DNA of 64,000 nucleotides from Oscillospiraceae bacterium (GTDB taxonomy: Bacteria > Bacillota > Clostridia > Oscillospirales > Oscillospiraceae). Location of the stretch: the NCBI GenBank assembly GCA_015067525.1, contig SVMH01000004.1, positions 20,289-84,288 of the forward strand, written 5' to 3'. Positions 17,310 through 25,478 of the stretch are shown piece after piece. The stretch's first letter is position 1. The number at the start of each line of letters is the position of its first letter. The notes beneath the pieces are model-generated. The model did not search any database, had not been told where the DNA came from, and saw only the letters and a program-made list of their open reading frames with translations. The position numbers were made by a program, and so were the translations under genes.

Positions 17310-19550
17310 TTGGCTAAGAAAAAAGTAACCGAACAGCCGGTACGGCGCACCGACAATCCCAACGTTATGGGTCTGCGGGGCGTGGTGCTGGACCAGCCCA
17401 TCACCGAGACGCTGGACAGCAACTACATGCCCTATGCCATGAGCGTCATCGTCTCCCGCGCCATTCCGGAGATCGACGGCTTCAAGCCCTCCCATCGCAA
17501 GCTTCTGTATACCATGTACAAGATGGGTCTGCTGACCGGCGGCCGCACCAAGAGCGCCAATATCGTGGGCCAGACCATGCGTCTCAATCCCCACGGTGAC
17601 GCCGCCATCTATGAGACCATGGTGCGCCTTGCCAAGGGCAACGAGTCTTTGCTGCACCCCTTTGTGGACAGCAAGGGCAACTTCGGTAAGGTCTACTCCC
17701 GCGACATGGCCTACGCCGCCAGCCGCTATACGGAGGCAAAGCTCTCCCCCATCTGCGCAGAGCTGTTCCGCGATCTGGACTGTGACGCGGTGGACTTCGT
17801 GGACAACTACGATAACACCATGAAAGAGCCGTCCCTCCTGCCCACCACCTTCCCCAACGTGCTGGTGTCCTCCAATCAGGGCATCGCCGTGGGTATGGCC
17901 AGCAGCATCTGCGGCTTCAATCTGGGCGAGGTGTGCGACACCACCATTGCCTATCTGAAAAACCCCGACCATGACATCGCCACCACCCTGCTGGCGCCCG
18001 ACTTCCCCACCGGCGGACAGTTGATCTGCGAGCCGGAGGAGCTGCGCCGCGTCTATGAGACGGGCCGCGGCGGCATCCGCCTGCGCAGCAAATGGCGCTA
18101 CGACAAGAAGGAAAATGTCATCGAGATCTACGAGATCCCTTACTCCACCTCCATCGAGGCCATTCTGGACAAGGTGTCCGAGCTGATGAAGGCCGGCAAG
18201 ATCAAGGAGATCAACGACATGCGCGACGAGACCGATCTGGGCGGTTTGAAGCTGGCCATCGACCTCAAGCGCGGCACCGACCCGGACAAGCTGATGCAGA
18301 AGCTCTTTAAGATGACGCCTCTGCAGGACACCGTCAGCTGCAATTTCAATATCCTCATCGCCGGCATGCCCCGCGTCATGGGTGTGGGCGAGATTCTGGA
18401 GGAGTGGACGGCGTGGCGCACCGAGTCTGTCCGCCGCCGCGTGTACTTCGTCCTCAATAAGAAGAAGGAAAAGCTGCATCTGCTGCTGGGCCTGAAGCGC
18501 ATTTTGCTGGATATCGACAAGGCCATCTCCATCATCCGCAACACGGAAGAGGAAGCGGAGGTCATCCCCAACCTGATGATCGGCTTTGGTATCGATCAGG
18601 TGCAGGCCGAGTATGTGGCTGAGATCAAGCTGCGCAACATCAACAAGGAGTATATCCTCAAGCGCGTGGCGGAGACCGAAGCCCTGCAGGATGAGATCGC
18701 CGATCTGGAGGATACCCTGCGCCAGAGCCGCCGCATCCGCAAGATCATCATCGACGAGCTGACGGCCGTGCGCAAGAAGTACGCCCAGCCCCGCAAGACC
18801 GATATTATTTACGACCACGAGGTGGAAGAATACGACGAGGAAGAGGTTGTGGAGGAAACCCCTGTCCACATCTTCCTGTCCCGCGAGGGCTACTTCAAGA
18901 AGATCACGCCCCAGTCTCTGCGCATGTCCGGCGAGCAGAAGTTCAAGGAGGGCGACAGCCTGCGCGTGACGGTGGAGACCACCACGGCGGCTGAGCTCAT
19001 GTTCTTTACCGACCAGTGCCAGGTCTACAAGACGCGGGTGGGCGAATTTGCCGACTCCAAGGCGTCCTTGCTGGGCGACTATCTGCCGGCCAAGCTGGGT
19101 ATGGATCCCGGCGAGAATGTGATCGCCATGGTGCTGCCCGGGGACTACAGCGGCCATCTGCTGTTCTTCTTTGAAAACGGCAAGGCGGCCCGCGTGGAGC
19201 TGAAGGCCTACGCCACCACCTCCAACCGCCGCAAGCTCACCGGCGCCTACAGCGACAAGAGCCCGCTGGTGGCACTGCGCGTGGTGCAGCAGGAAGAGGA
19301 GCTGGCGCTCTATTCCACAGAGCCCCGTGCGCTGATCTTCAACACCGCGCTTCTGGCTCCCAAGGCGACCCGCGCCACCCAGGGCGTGGCGGTGATGACG
19401 CTCAAGCCCAAGTACCATCTTGAGCGCGTGGCCGCGGTGGGCGAGACCGGCATCGTCAACTTCTCCCGTTACCGTGTGCGCAGCGTTCCGGCTGCCGGCG
19501 CGCTTTTGAAGACGGAGGACAGCGACGAAAAGCAGCTGGAGCTCCTTTAA
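17310..19550 (+). CDS. Type II topoisomerase A subunit (gyrase/topo IV type)
   Basis: TTG start; NYMPYAMSVIVSRAIPEIDGFKPSHRKLLYTMYKMG; catalytic Tyr region YSRDMAYAASRYTEAKLSP; partial C-terminal repeats, no obvious GyrA box. Confidence 0.92.
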   Translation: MAKKKVTEQPVRRTDNPNVMGLRGVVLDQPITETLDSNYMPYAMSVIVSRAIPEIDGFKPSHRKLLYTMYKMGLLTGGRTKSANIVGQTMRLNPHGDAAIYETMVRLAKGNESLLHPFVDSKGNFGKVYSRDMAYAASRYTEAKLSPICAELFRDLDCDAVDFVDNYDNTMKEPSLLPTTFPNVLVSSNQGIAVGMASSICGFNLGEVCDTTIAYLKNPDHDIATTLLAPDFPTGGQLICEPEELRRVYETGRGGIRLRSKWRYDKKENVIEIYEIPYSTSIEAILDKVSELMKAGKIKEINDMRDETDLGGLKLAIDLKRGTDPDKLMQKLFKMTPLQDTVSCNFNILIAGMPRVMGVGEILEEWTAWRTESVRRRVYFVLNKKKEKLHLLLGLKRILLDIDKAISIIRNTEEEAEVIPNLMIGFGIDQVQAEYVAEIKLRNINKEYILKRVAETEALQDEIADLEDTLRQSRRIRKIIIDELTAVRKKYAQPRKTDIIYDHEVEEYDEEEVVEETPVHIFLSREGYFKKITPQSLRMSGEQKFKEGDSLRVTVETTTAAELMFFTDQCQVYKTRVGEFADSKASLLGDYLPAKLGMDPGENVIAMVLPGDYSGHLLFFFENGKAARVELKAYATTSNRRKLTGAYSDKSPLVALRVVQQEEELALYSTEPRALIFNTALLAPKATRATQGVAVMTLKPKYHLERVAAVGETGIVNFSRYRVRSVPAAGALLKTEDSDEKQLELL

Positions 19551-19587
19551 TCCTGCGTAATTTCCAAAATAAGAGGGTTAAATATCC

Positions 19588-20445
19588 ATGAAACGCAACA
19601 TTTTTTGGCAATATGCACTGATCACGGTGGCCTGCGTCTTCTATGCCTTCGGCTTTGACTGGTGCTACGATGCCAACCATATCAGCGTGGGCGGATTTAC
19701 CGGCATCGCTCAGATCATCAACTATTTTCTGCCCTGGGCCCCCGTGGGTACGGTGGCGTGGCTTTTGAATGTGCCGCTGTTCATCATCGGTTGGAAGCTG
19801 ATCGGCAAGCGGCTGTTCTTTGCCTCCCTTTACGGTATGACCATCACCTCGGTGTGCATCGACCTCTTCGCCGCCCTCCATGAGTTTCAGCCCATGGATC
19901 CCATTCTGGCGGCGCTGTACGGTGGTGTCATCGCCGGTGTGGCAGCCGGCGTGATGATGCGTCAGGACGCCAATACCGGCGGCACGGAGATGGCGGCCCG
20001 CATCATGAAGCTGAAGTTTGAAGGCGCCTCCATCGGCACGCTGATGCTGTCGGTGGATCTGGTGGTCACGGTGGCCTACGCTTTGATCTTCCGGGACTTC
20101 ACCCGCGCTCTCTACGGTCTGGTGGGCCTCTATGTATCGTCTCTTGCCATGGACCGCGTGGTGTACGGCGCCAACGCCTCCAAGGTGGCCTACATTATAT
20201 CCAACCATCAAGAGGCCATTACCGCGGAGCTTTTGAAGCTGGAGCGCGGTGTGACGCTGATGGAGGGCAAGGGCGCCTACAGCGGCGAGAGTAAGCAGGT
20301 GATCCTGTGTGCCTTTTCCCGCGTCCACTTTGTGACCATCAAGCGTCTGGTGCGCCAGATCGACCCCGACGCTTTCATCATCGTCTGTGATGCCCATGAG
20401 ATCCTGGGCGAAGGCTTTTTGAGCAATACGTCCGGCACGCTGTAA
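19588..20445 (+). CDS. YitT family (DUF161/DUF2179) membrane protein
   Basis: NHISVGGFTGIAQIINYFLPWAPVGTVAWLLNVPLFIIGWKLIGKR, DANTGGTEMAARI, C-terminal DUF2179-like FSRVHFVTIKRLVRQIDPDAFIIVCDAHEILGEGF. Confidence 0.92.
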   Translation: MKRNIFWQYALITVACVFYAFGFDWCYDANHISVGGFTGIAQIINYFLPWAPVGTVAWLLNVPLFIIGWKLIGKRLFFASLYGMTITSVCIDLFAALHEFQPMDPILAALYGGVIAGVAAGVMMRQDANTGGTEMAARIMKLKFEGASIGTLMLSVDLVVTVAYALIFRDFTRALYGLVGLYVSSLAMDRVVYGANASKVAYIISNHQEAITAELLKLERGVTLMEGKGAYSGESKQVILCAFSRVHFVTIKRLVRQIDPDAFIIVCDAHEILGEGFLSNTSGTL

Positions 20446-20465
20446 GCCGGAGAAAGGAGCGCAGC

Positions 20466-21104
20466 ATGAAAAAGATCATATTGTCGGCCCTGCTGGCGGC
20501 GGCGGTGCTGCTGAGCGGCTGCAGCTCCTTCCTCTATCGGGAGTACAGCGTGGTGGAGCCCCATTCGTCGGACTACTATGAAAATGAGGATGTCCTGCGG
20601 GCGGAGAGCTATCAGGACGTGGTCAACGGTCTGCTGATCCTGGTGGGCCAGCAGGCCAAGGAAGGTACCGTCTGGCTGTATCCGGACAATGCGGATACCG
20701 ACGTGGCGGCGCTGGCCGAGCAGGCTTGCCGCGAGGTGCAGCAGGAAACGCCGCTGGGCGCCTACGCCGTGGACTACCTGACCTACACCATCGACTCCAC
20801 GCCGCGCAACTATGTGGAGATCGACCTGACCATCGGCTACCGCCGCACGGCCGAGCAGATGGATGCCATTGTCCACACCACCAGCATTTCCGCGCTGGCC
20901 GACTTGCTGACGGCGGCGGCGGACAGAGGCGTGTCGGAGCTGACGGTGCAGCTGTCCTATTTTGACAACCAGCAGCAGGAGGTGCGCAGCATCGTTTCGG
21001 CGGTGCAGGCCAATCAGGCCGGCGCATCCCGCGATCCGTGGCAGGTCAACTTCTATCCCGAGGGCGGCGACGTGGGGATCGTGGAAATTATTTTGAAAAA
21101 ATAA
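20466..21104 (+). CDS. Putative lipoprotein, unknown function
   Basis: Signal peptide and lipobox MKKIILSALLAAAVLLSGCSS; close downstream of yitT-like gene. Confidence 0.75.
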   Translation: MKKIILSALLAAAVLLSGCSSFLYREYSVVEPHSSDYYENEDVLRAESYQDVVNGLLILVGQQAKEGTVWLYPDNADTDVAALAEQACREVQQETPLGAYAVDYLTYTIDSTPRNYVEIDLTIGYRRTAEQMDAIVHTTSISALADLLTAAADRGVSELTVQLSYFDNQQQEVRSIVSAVQANQAGASRDPWQVNFYPEGGDVGIVEIILKK

Positions 21105-21156
21105 GAAATACAGGGTTGACAAACGACAAATTATGCCGTATAATCAATCCTGTTCT

Positions 21157-21232
21157 GCGGGCGTAGCTCATCTGGTAGAGCGCGACCTTGCCAAGGTCGA
21201 GGTAGCGAGTTCGAGCCTCGTCGCCCGCTCCA
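21157..21232 (+). tRNA. tRNA-Gly (GCC)
   Basis: GCGGGCG...TTGCCAA anticodon loop...GTTCGAGCC...CGCCCGCTCCA; acceptor stem pairs, CCA encoded. Confidence 0.96.
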
Positions 21233-21234
21233 CA

Positions 21235-21268
21235 AATGCTCTTTCACAACTGTGAAAGAGCATTTTAC
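21235..21268 (+). terminator. Terminator downstream of tRNA-Gly
   Basis: AAATGCTCTTTCACAACTGTGAAAGAGCATTTTA. Confidence 0.75.
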
Positions 21269-21293
21269 TTGCCCGAAAGGGCAAAACTGCATC

Positions 21294-21476
21294 TTCCGTG
21301 AGGGAGTAGCGAGCGTCCCGAAGGGACGTGGCAAGTCAACATACTGGCCTGCGGGCCTGGCTTGCCTTCAATCGCGAGACTCACATGTATCCCCGCCCGG
21401 CGGCACGTACATGGAGTCTTTGTATGCAAAAGAGAGAGACCTGTGTACCGCCGTGCGCGGTGCGCAGGTCTTTTCA
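21294..21476 (+). promoter_or_regulatory. yybP-ykoY (Mn2+) riboswitch with expression platform
   Basis: GTGAGGGAGTAGCGAGCGTCCC...GTGGCAAGTCAACATACTGGCC...GACTCAC: GGGAGTAGC and GTCAACATACT motifs, P1 GTGAG/CTCAC (21298-21302 / 21380-21384); terminator GACCTG...CAGGTCTTTT 21437-21475; directly upstream of mntP. Confidence 0.9.
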
Positions 21477-21495
21477 TTTGCAAAGGAGCGTCGGT

Positions 21496-22077
21496 ATGTG
21501 GAATTTTGTCTTCTTCTTTAACAGCATCCTGCTGGGCGTGGGCCTTGCCATGGACGCCTTTTCCGTGTCGCTGGCCAACGGCCTGCATGAGCCGAAAATG
21601 GTGCGGCGGAAGATGTGCGCCGTGGCCGGCGTGTTTGCCGTGTTTCAGGCGCTGATGCCGCTGCTGGGCTGGCTGTGCGTGCACACCATCGTGCAGCACT
21701 TCCGCGCTTTTGAGAAGTTCATTCCGTGGATCGCGCTGGCGCTGCTGTGCTGGATCGGCGGTAAGATGCTGCTGGAAGGATTGCGGGGCGAGGAGTCTCC
21801 GGAGGAGAACGGCGGTGTGGGCATCGCGGCGCTGCTGGTGCAGGGTGTTGCCACCTCCATCGACGCGCTGAGCGTGGGCTTCACCATTGCTGAGTATGAC
21901 GCCCTCATGGCGCTGGTGTGCGCGCTGATCATCGCGGCCGTCACCTTCGTGATCTGTCTGGGCGGCCTCGCCATCGGCAAGAAGTTCGGCACCCGCCTTG
22001 CAGGTAAGGCCGGCATCATGGGCGGCGTGATCCTGATCTTTATCGGTCTGGAGATCTTCATTTCCAGCTGGTTCTGA
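21496..22077 (+). CDS. mntP: Manganese efflux pump MntP
   Basis: LLGVGLAMDAFSVSLANGL, VQGVATSIDALSVGFTIAEYD: MntP/YebN repeats. Confidence 0.94.
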   Translation: MWNFVFFFNSILLGVGLAMDAFSVSLANGLHEPKMVRRKMCAVAGVFAVFQALMPLLGWLCVHTIVQHFRAFEKFIPWIALALLCWIGGKMLLEGLRGEESPEENGGVGIAALLVQGVATSIDALSVGFTIAEYDALMALVCALIIAAVTFVICLGGLAIGKKFGTRLAGKAGIMGGVILIFIGLEIFISSWF

Positions 22078-22082
22078 ACAAA

Positions 22083-22117
22083 AAAGCGCACAGGCAGTAA
22101 GCCTGTGCGCTTTTTTG
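22083..22117. terminator. Bidirectional terminator
   Basis: AAAAAAGCGCACAGGCAGTAAGCCTGTGCGCTTTTTT. Confidence 0.75.
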
Positions 22118-22120
22118 CCG

Positions 22121-22420
22121 CTACACCGCATACAGCAGAACACGCCGCAGCCGGTTGGTAGCCCGCTGCAGCGTGCGGCACACGGTGGAGGGATTCACCT
22201 GCAGCTCGCGGGCGATCTGTACTTCGCTCATGTTCCGGTAAAAGTACATCTCCACCACCTGCCGCTGCCGCTCGGTCAGCTCCTGCTCCATAGCCCGGGG
22301 CAGATGCTCCAGCAGCCGCTGCAGCTGTTCGCGGTTGCTTTCGCCGTGCTCCGTGCGCCAGCGGCGCAGGTCGATGCTGTCAGAGCTGATAATACGCATG
22401 CTTACGGGCTCCCCTGTCAT
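22121..22420 (-). CDS. Small sigma-70 region-4-like HTH protein
   Basis: LTERQRQVVEMYFYRNMSEVQIARELQVNPSTVCRTLQRATNRLRRVL is a sigma region 4/HTH; no region 2. Start could be M7 (about 22399). Confidence 0.78.
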   Translation of the reverse strand: MTGEPVSMRIISSDSIDLRRWRTEHGESNREQLQRLLEHLPRAMEQELTERQRQVVEMYFYRNMSEVQIARELQVNPSTVCRTLQRATNRLRRVLLYAV

Positions 22421-22613
22421 AATAATGCTCCGTTACCTGCTCCAGCGCGCGGCTCTGGCGCAGCAGCGGTGTCAGCTCCACAATGCGTCGGTGGAGCTTC
22501 TGGCGCCGGCGGGGGTCGCGTTCGGTGGCCTCCTGATGCTGCAGCGTATGGATCCGCGCGGCAAAGACCAGAGCATCATCGTGATATTGGCGGGACATTT
22601 CCAGTAGTGTCAT
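22380..22613 (-). CDS. Small helical protein (77 aa), partner of the sigma-like gene
   Basis: MTLLEMSRQYHDDALVFAARIHTLQHQEATERDPRRRQKLHRRIVELTPLLRQSRALEQVTEHYYDRGARKHAYYQL; GAGGAGAG RBS upstream; overlaps start of the sigma-like gene. Confidence 0.7.
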   Translation of the reverse strand: MTLLEMSRQYHDDALVFAARIHTLQHQEATERDPRRRQKLHRRIVELTPLLRQSRALEQVTEHYYDRGARKHAYYQL

Positions 22614-22718
22614 GTGCATCTCTCCTCTCGTGTACGTGCGGCAAAAAACGGCAATTTGGAAAAATTCTTGTTGACAAAGCACCTCCCATCTGTTATCATA
22701 ATCTTCGCTGGTTATCAT

Positions 22719-22794
22719 GCTGGTGTAGCTCAGCAGGTAGAGCAGCTGATTTGTAATCAGCCGGTCGGGGGTTCGAATCCGTCCACCAGCTCCA
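22719..22794 (+). tRNA. tRNA-Thr (TGT)
   Basis: GCTGGTGTAGCTCAGCAGGTAGAGCAGCTGATTTGTAATCAGCCGGTCGGGGGTTCGAATCCGTCCACCAGCTCCA. Confidence 0.96.
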
Positions 22795-22804
22795 AACTTC
22801 ATAT

Positions 22805-22889
22805 GGGGGATTTCCCGAGTGGCCAAAGGGGACAGACTGTAAATCTGCTGGCACTGCCTTCGGTGGTTCGAATCCACCATCCCCCACCA
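22805..22889 (+). tRNA. tRNA-Tyr (GTA), long variable arm
   Basis: GGGGGATTTCCCGAGTGGCCAAAGGGGACAGACTGTAAATCTGCTGGCACTGCCTTCGGTGGTTCGAATCCACCATCCCCCACCA. Confidence 0.95.
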
Positions 22890-22892
22890 AAT

Positions 22893-22927
22893 AACGGATA
22901 CCGCTTTGCGGTGTCCGTTATTTTTTT
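22893..22927 (+). terminator. Terminator after tRNA-Tyr (copy 1 of a duplicated hairpin)
   Basis: AACGGATACCGCTTTGCGGTGTCCGTTATTTTTTT. Confidence 0.8.
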
Positions 22928-23008
22928 AAGAATCGGTTTTCTGCGGCAAGGACGAATCCTTGCGATCCACCCTGCAGCGTGTTATCATGAAACAAAAGGG
23001 GTGAAACG

Positions 23009-23407
23009 ATGATGAAAAAACGGCGGATCATATATGCGCTCATTTTTGGTGTTCTTCTTTGCGTGGAAGTCTGTATCGCCCTGTTTGTTCATGATGCTTT
23101 TGTCCGGCCCTATATCGGCGATGTGCTGGTGACCGTGCTGATCTGCTGCTTGTGCAGGATCGCTTTGCCCAAAGGCGTGCCCGCCTTGCCGCTCTATGTG
23201 TTCCTTTTTGCGGCGCTTGTGGAGGCCGCGCAATACGTTGATGTAGTTAAGCTGTTGGGATGGGAAGATAACCCCTTCCTTTCTACGCTTATCGGGCGAA
23301 CCTTTTCTTGGCCCGATATCCTTTGCTACGGCATCGGCTGCCTTATCTTTTGGCTCGCAGAAAAAGCCGCTGTTTCTTTTGGGCAATCTCGCCGCAAGAA
23401 GGCGTGA
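23009..23407 (+). CDS. DUF2809-like membrane protein
   Basis: FVRPYIGDVLVTVLICCLCRIALPKGVPALPLYVFLFAALVEAAQYVDVVKLLG...GRTFSWPDILCYGIGCLIFWLAE. Confidence 0.8.
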   Translation: MMKKRRIIYALIFGVLLCVEVCIALFVHDAFVRPYIGDVLVTVLICCLCRIALPKGVPALPLYVFLFAALVEAAQYVDVVKLLGWEDNPFLSTLIGRTFSWPDILCYGIGCLIFWLAEKAAVSFGQSRRKKA

Positions 23408-23416
23408 GAAATCGAA

Positions 23417-23449
23417 AACGGATACCGCTTCGCGGTGTCCGTTTTTTCT
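23417..23449 (+). terminator. Terminator (copy 2 of duplicated hairpin)
   Basis: AACGGATACCGCTTCGCGGTGTCCGTTTTTTCTT; 26/27 identical to 22893-22919. Confidence 0.8.
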
Positions 23450-23508
23450 TTTCACAGCGTAAGATGTGTGCTATACTGAAAAAAACACCCCCAAAAGGAG
23501 GATTCTTT

Positions 23509-24039
23509 ATGAACTTTATGGAAATCGCTGAGACCCGCCAGTCCTGCCGCAGCTATGATACGGTGCGTGAGGTGGAGCAGGAAAAGCTGGACGCCATGCT
23601 GGCCGCCGCCCGTCTGGCGCCGTCTGCCTGCAACGGCCAACCCTATCACTTCACCGTCTGCCGCGGAGAAGTGGCCAAAGAAGTGGAAAAAGCAGCCCGC
23701 GGTATGGCGGGACTGAATAAGTTCGCCTCCGACGCCCCTGTGGTGATTGTGGTGTCGGAAAAGCCCTATGTGAAAACGGCCGCCATGGGCGCCAAGCTGA
23801 AGAATAACGACTACCGCTCCATCGACATCGGCATTGCCGTGGCGTATCTCACAGCGGAGGCGGCGGCCCAGGGCCTGGGTACCTGCATTCTGGGCTGGCT
23901 GGACGACGCCAGGATCCGCGATATCTGCGGGCTTGACCAGCCGGTGCGTTTGCTGGTGACGGTGGGCTATCCCAAGGAGGGCGACCCCCTGCGCAAGAAG
24001 GTGCGCAAGGAGATCAGCGAGCTGAGCAGGGAAATGTGA
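23509..24039 (+). CDS. Nitroreductase family protein
   Basis: MNFMEIAETRQSCRSYDTVREVEQEKLDAMLAAARLAPSACNGQPYHF; DIGIAVAYLTAEAAAQGLGTCILGWLDD. Confidence 0.92.
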   Translation: MNFMEIAETRQSCRSYDTVREVEQEKLDAMLAAARLAPSACNGQPYHFTVCRGEVAKEVEKAARGMAGLNKFASDAPVVIVVSEKPYVKTAAMGAKLKNNDYRSIDIGIAVAYLTAEAAAQGLGTCILGWLDDARIRDICGLDQPVRLLVTVGYPKEGDPLRKKVRKEISELSREM

Positions 24040-24065
24040 TCCTACAACAGGAAAGGGCGTCTTTT

Positions 24066-25304
24066 ATGAAATGTGTATTGATCGGTGCCGGCTCCCGTGG
24101 AATGCTGTATGCCCAGTGGGCATATGAGCACGGCGTGGAGATCACGGCTGTGGCCGAACCGCGGCCGGAGCGGCTGCAATGGGCCGGTGAGGTGCTGCAG
24201 ATCCCGTCGGAGCGGCTGTTTTCCACCGCGGAAGAGCTGTTTGCCGGCGAAGCGCTGGGCGACACCGCCATTATCGCCAGTCTGGATCGGGCCCACTTCG
24301 GCCATGCCATGCAGGCCATGGACCGGGGCTACGACATTTTGTTGGAGAAACCCATCTCGCCCTCTGCGTGGGAGTGCGTGGAGGTGGAGCGCCGCGCGCT
24401 GGAGCTGGGGCGCAAGGTGACGGTGTGCCATGTGCTGCGCTATCACGCGCTGATTGCGGCCATCCGCGCGATTCTGGACTCCGGAGAGCTGGGTCGGGTG
24501 GTCAACATCAAGCACACGGAGAACGTGGGCAACTGGCATATGGCCCACTCCTTTGTGCGCGGTAACTGGCACAGCAGCGCCGAAACGGCACCCATTATCT
24601 TGGCCAAAGCCTGCCATGATATGGACCTGCTGCTGTGGTTTACCCAAGCCCATTGCAAGCGCATCGCAGCATTTGGCTCGCTGGAGTATTTCCGCGGCGA
24701 AAACGCACCGGAGGGCAGTGCGGAGCGGTGCTGTGACTGCCCCATTGCGGAGAAATGCCGCTTTGAAGCGAAAAAAGTCTACCTCCCCACATTGGGTACA
24801 TGGCCCAGCGACATGGTTTGTCTGGAGCAGACGGAGGAGGCGCTGGTGGAAGCGCTGCGTACTTCGCCCTACGGCCGCTGCGTGTTTCGCTGCGACAACG
24901 ACGTGTGCGACCACATGAGCGTGGCCATGGAGTTCGACACCGGCGCCACGGCCACCTTTACCCTCAACGGCCATAGTGACCGTATGTACCGCCAATTCCA
25001 CATCATGTGCACCGAAGGCGAGATCGAAGCCGACGACCGCACCAATACCCTGACGGTCCGCCGTTTCCCGGTGAACGGCGCCGCGCCGGAGCAGGTGGAG
25101 GTACGGCATATCGAAACCTCCGACATCGGCCACGGCGGCAGCGACCTTGTGATGATGGAGGATTTCTTCCTCCGCGGCGGCGCCGAGCGCAGCAGCGTCA
25201 CCCGCTCGGTGGAAAGCCATCTGGTGGCTTTGGCCGCCGAGGAGTCCCGCGTGACAGGCCGTGTGGTCTCTCTGGAGGAATTCCGGCAGAGCATACAGCG
25301 TTGA
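24066..25304 (+). CDS. Gfo/Idh/MocA family oxidoreductase
   Basis: MKCVLIGAGSRGMLYAQWAYEHGVEITAVAEPRPERL; GYDILLEKPISPSAWEC. Confidence 0.92.
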   Translation: MKCVLIGAGSRGMLYAQWAYEHGVEITAVAEPRPERLQWAGEVLQIPSERLFSTAEELFAGEALGDTAIIASLDRAHFGHAMQAMDRGYDILLEKPISPSAWECVEVERRALELGRKVTVCHVLRYHALIAAIRAILDSGELGRVVNIKHTENVGNWHMAHSFVRGNWHSSAETAPIILAKACHDMDLLLWFTQAHCKRIAAFGSLEYFRGENAPEGSAERCCDCPIAEKCRFEAKKVYLPTLGTWPSDMVCLEQTEEALVEALRTSPYGRCVFRCDNDVCDHMSVAMEFDTGATATFTLNGHSDRMYRQFHIMCTEGEIEADDRTNTLTVRRFPVNGAAPEQVEVRHIETSDIGHGGSDLVMMEDFFLRGGAERSSVTRSVESHLVALAAEESRVTGRVVSLEEFRQSIQR

Positions 25305-25374
25305 CCCATCCCCAAGCCCCGCTCCGGCGGGGCTTTTGCTTGCCCAAAATTCGGGTATCGGCCGCGAGATAAAC

Positions 25375-25478
25375 CAAGAAACTTGTGACGAGCTTTACTG
25401 TATCACAAGAAAATTGGTAAGTCAAGCATAAAATCACAAGTTTCTTGTTAAAATGGATTGACAAAACCAAAGTTCTGG
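25375..25478 (+). promoter_or_regulatory. Phased operator array upstream of XRE/S24 regulator
   Basis: CAAGAAACTTG (25375-25385), CAAGAAAATTG (25406-25416), CAAGTTTCTTG (25437-25447) and degenerate CAAAGTTCTGG (25468-25478); centres 25380/25411/25442/25473, exactly 31 bp apart. Confidence 0.75.

Noticed and set aside
15264-19418. 1384-aa minus-strand ORF opposite the topoisomerase genes
   Set aside because: Mirror of the real GyrB/GyrA-like frames; composition (His/Leu/Val/Gly/Ala-rich) and lack of motifs are typical of antisense frames in GC-rich biased coding DNA.
22719-22889. tRNA-Thr/tRNA-Tyr as an integration site for a genomic island
   Set aside because: No integrase gene and no duplicated tRNA 3' end found nearby; only the small sigma-like cassette is suggestive.
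24869-25315. 148-aa minus-strand ORF as the target of the opposed promoter at 25397-25425
   Set aside because: Antisense to the Gfo/Idh C-terminus, no RBS or recognisable domain; more likely spurious.
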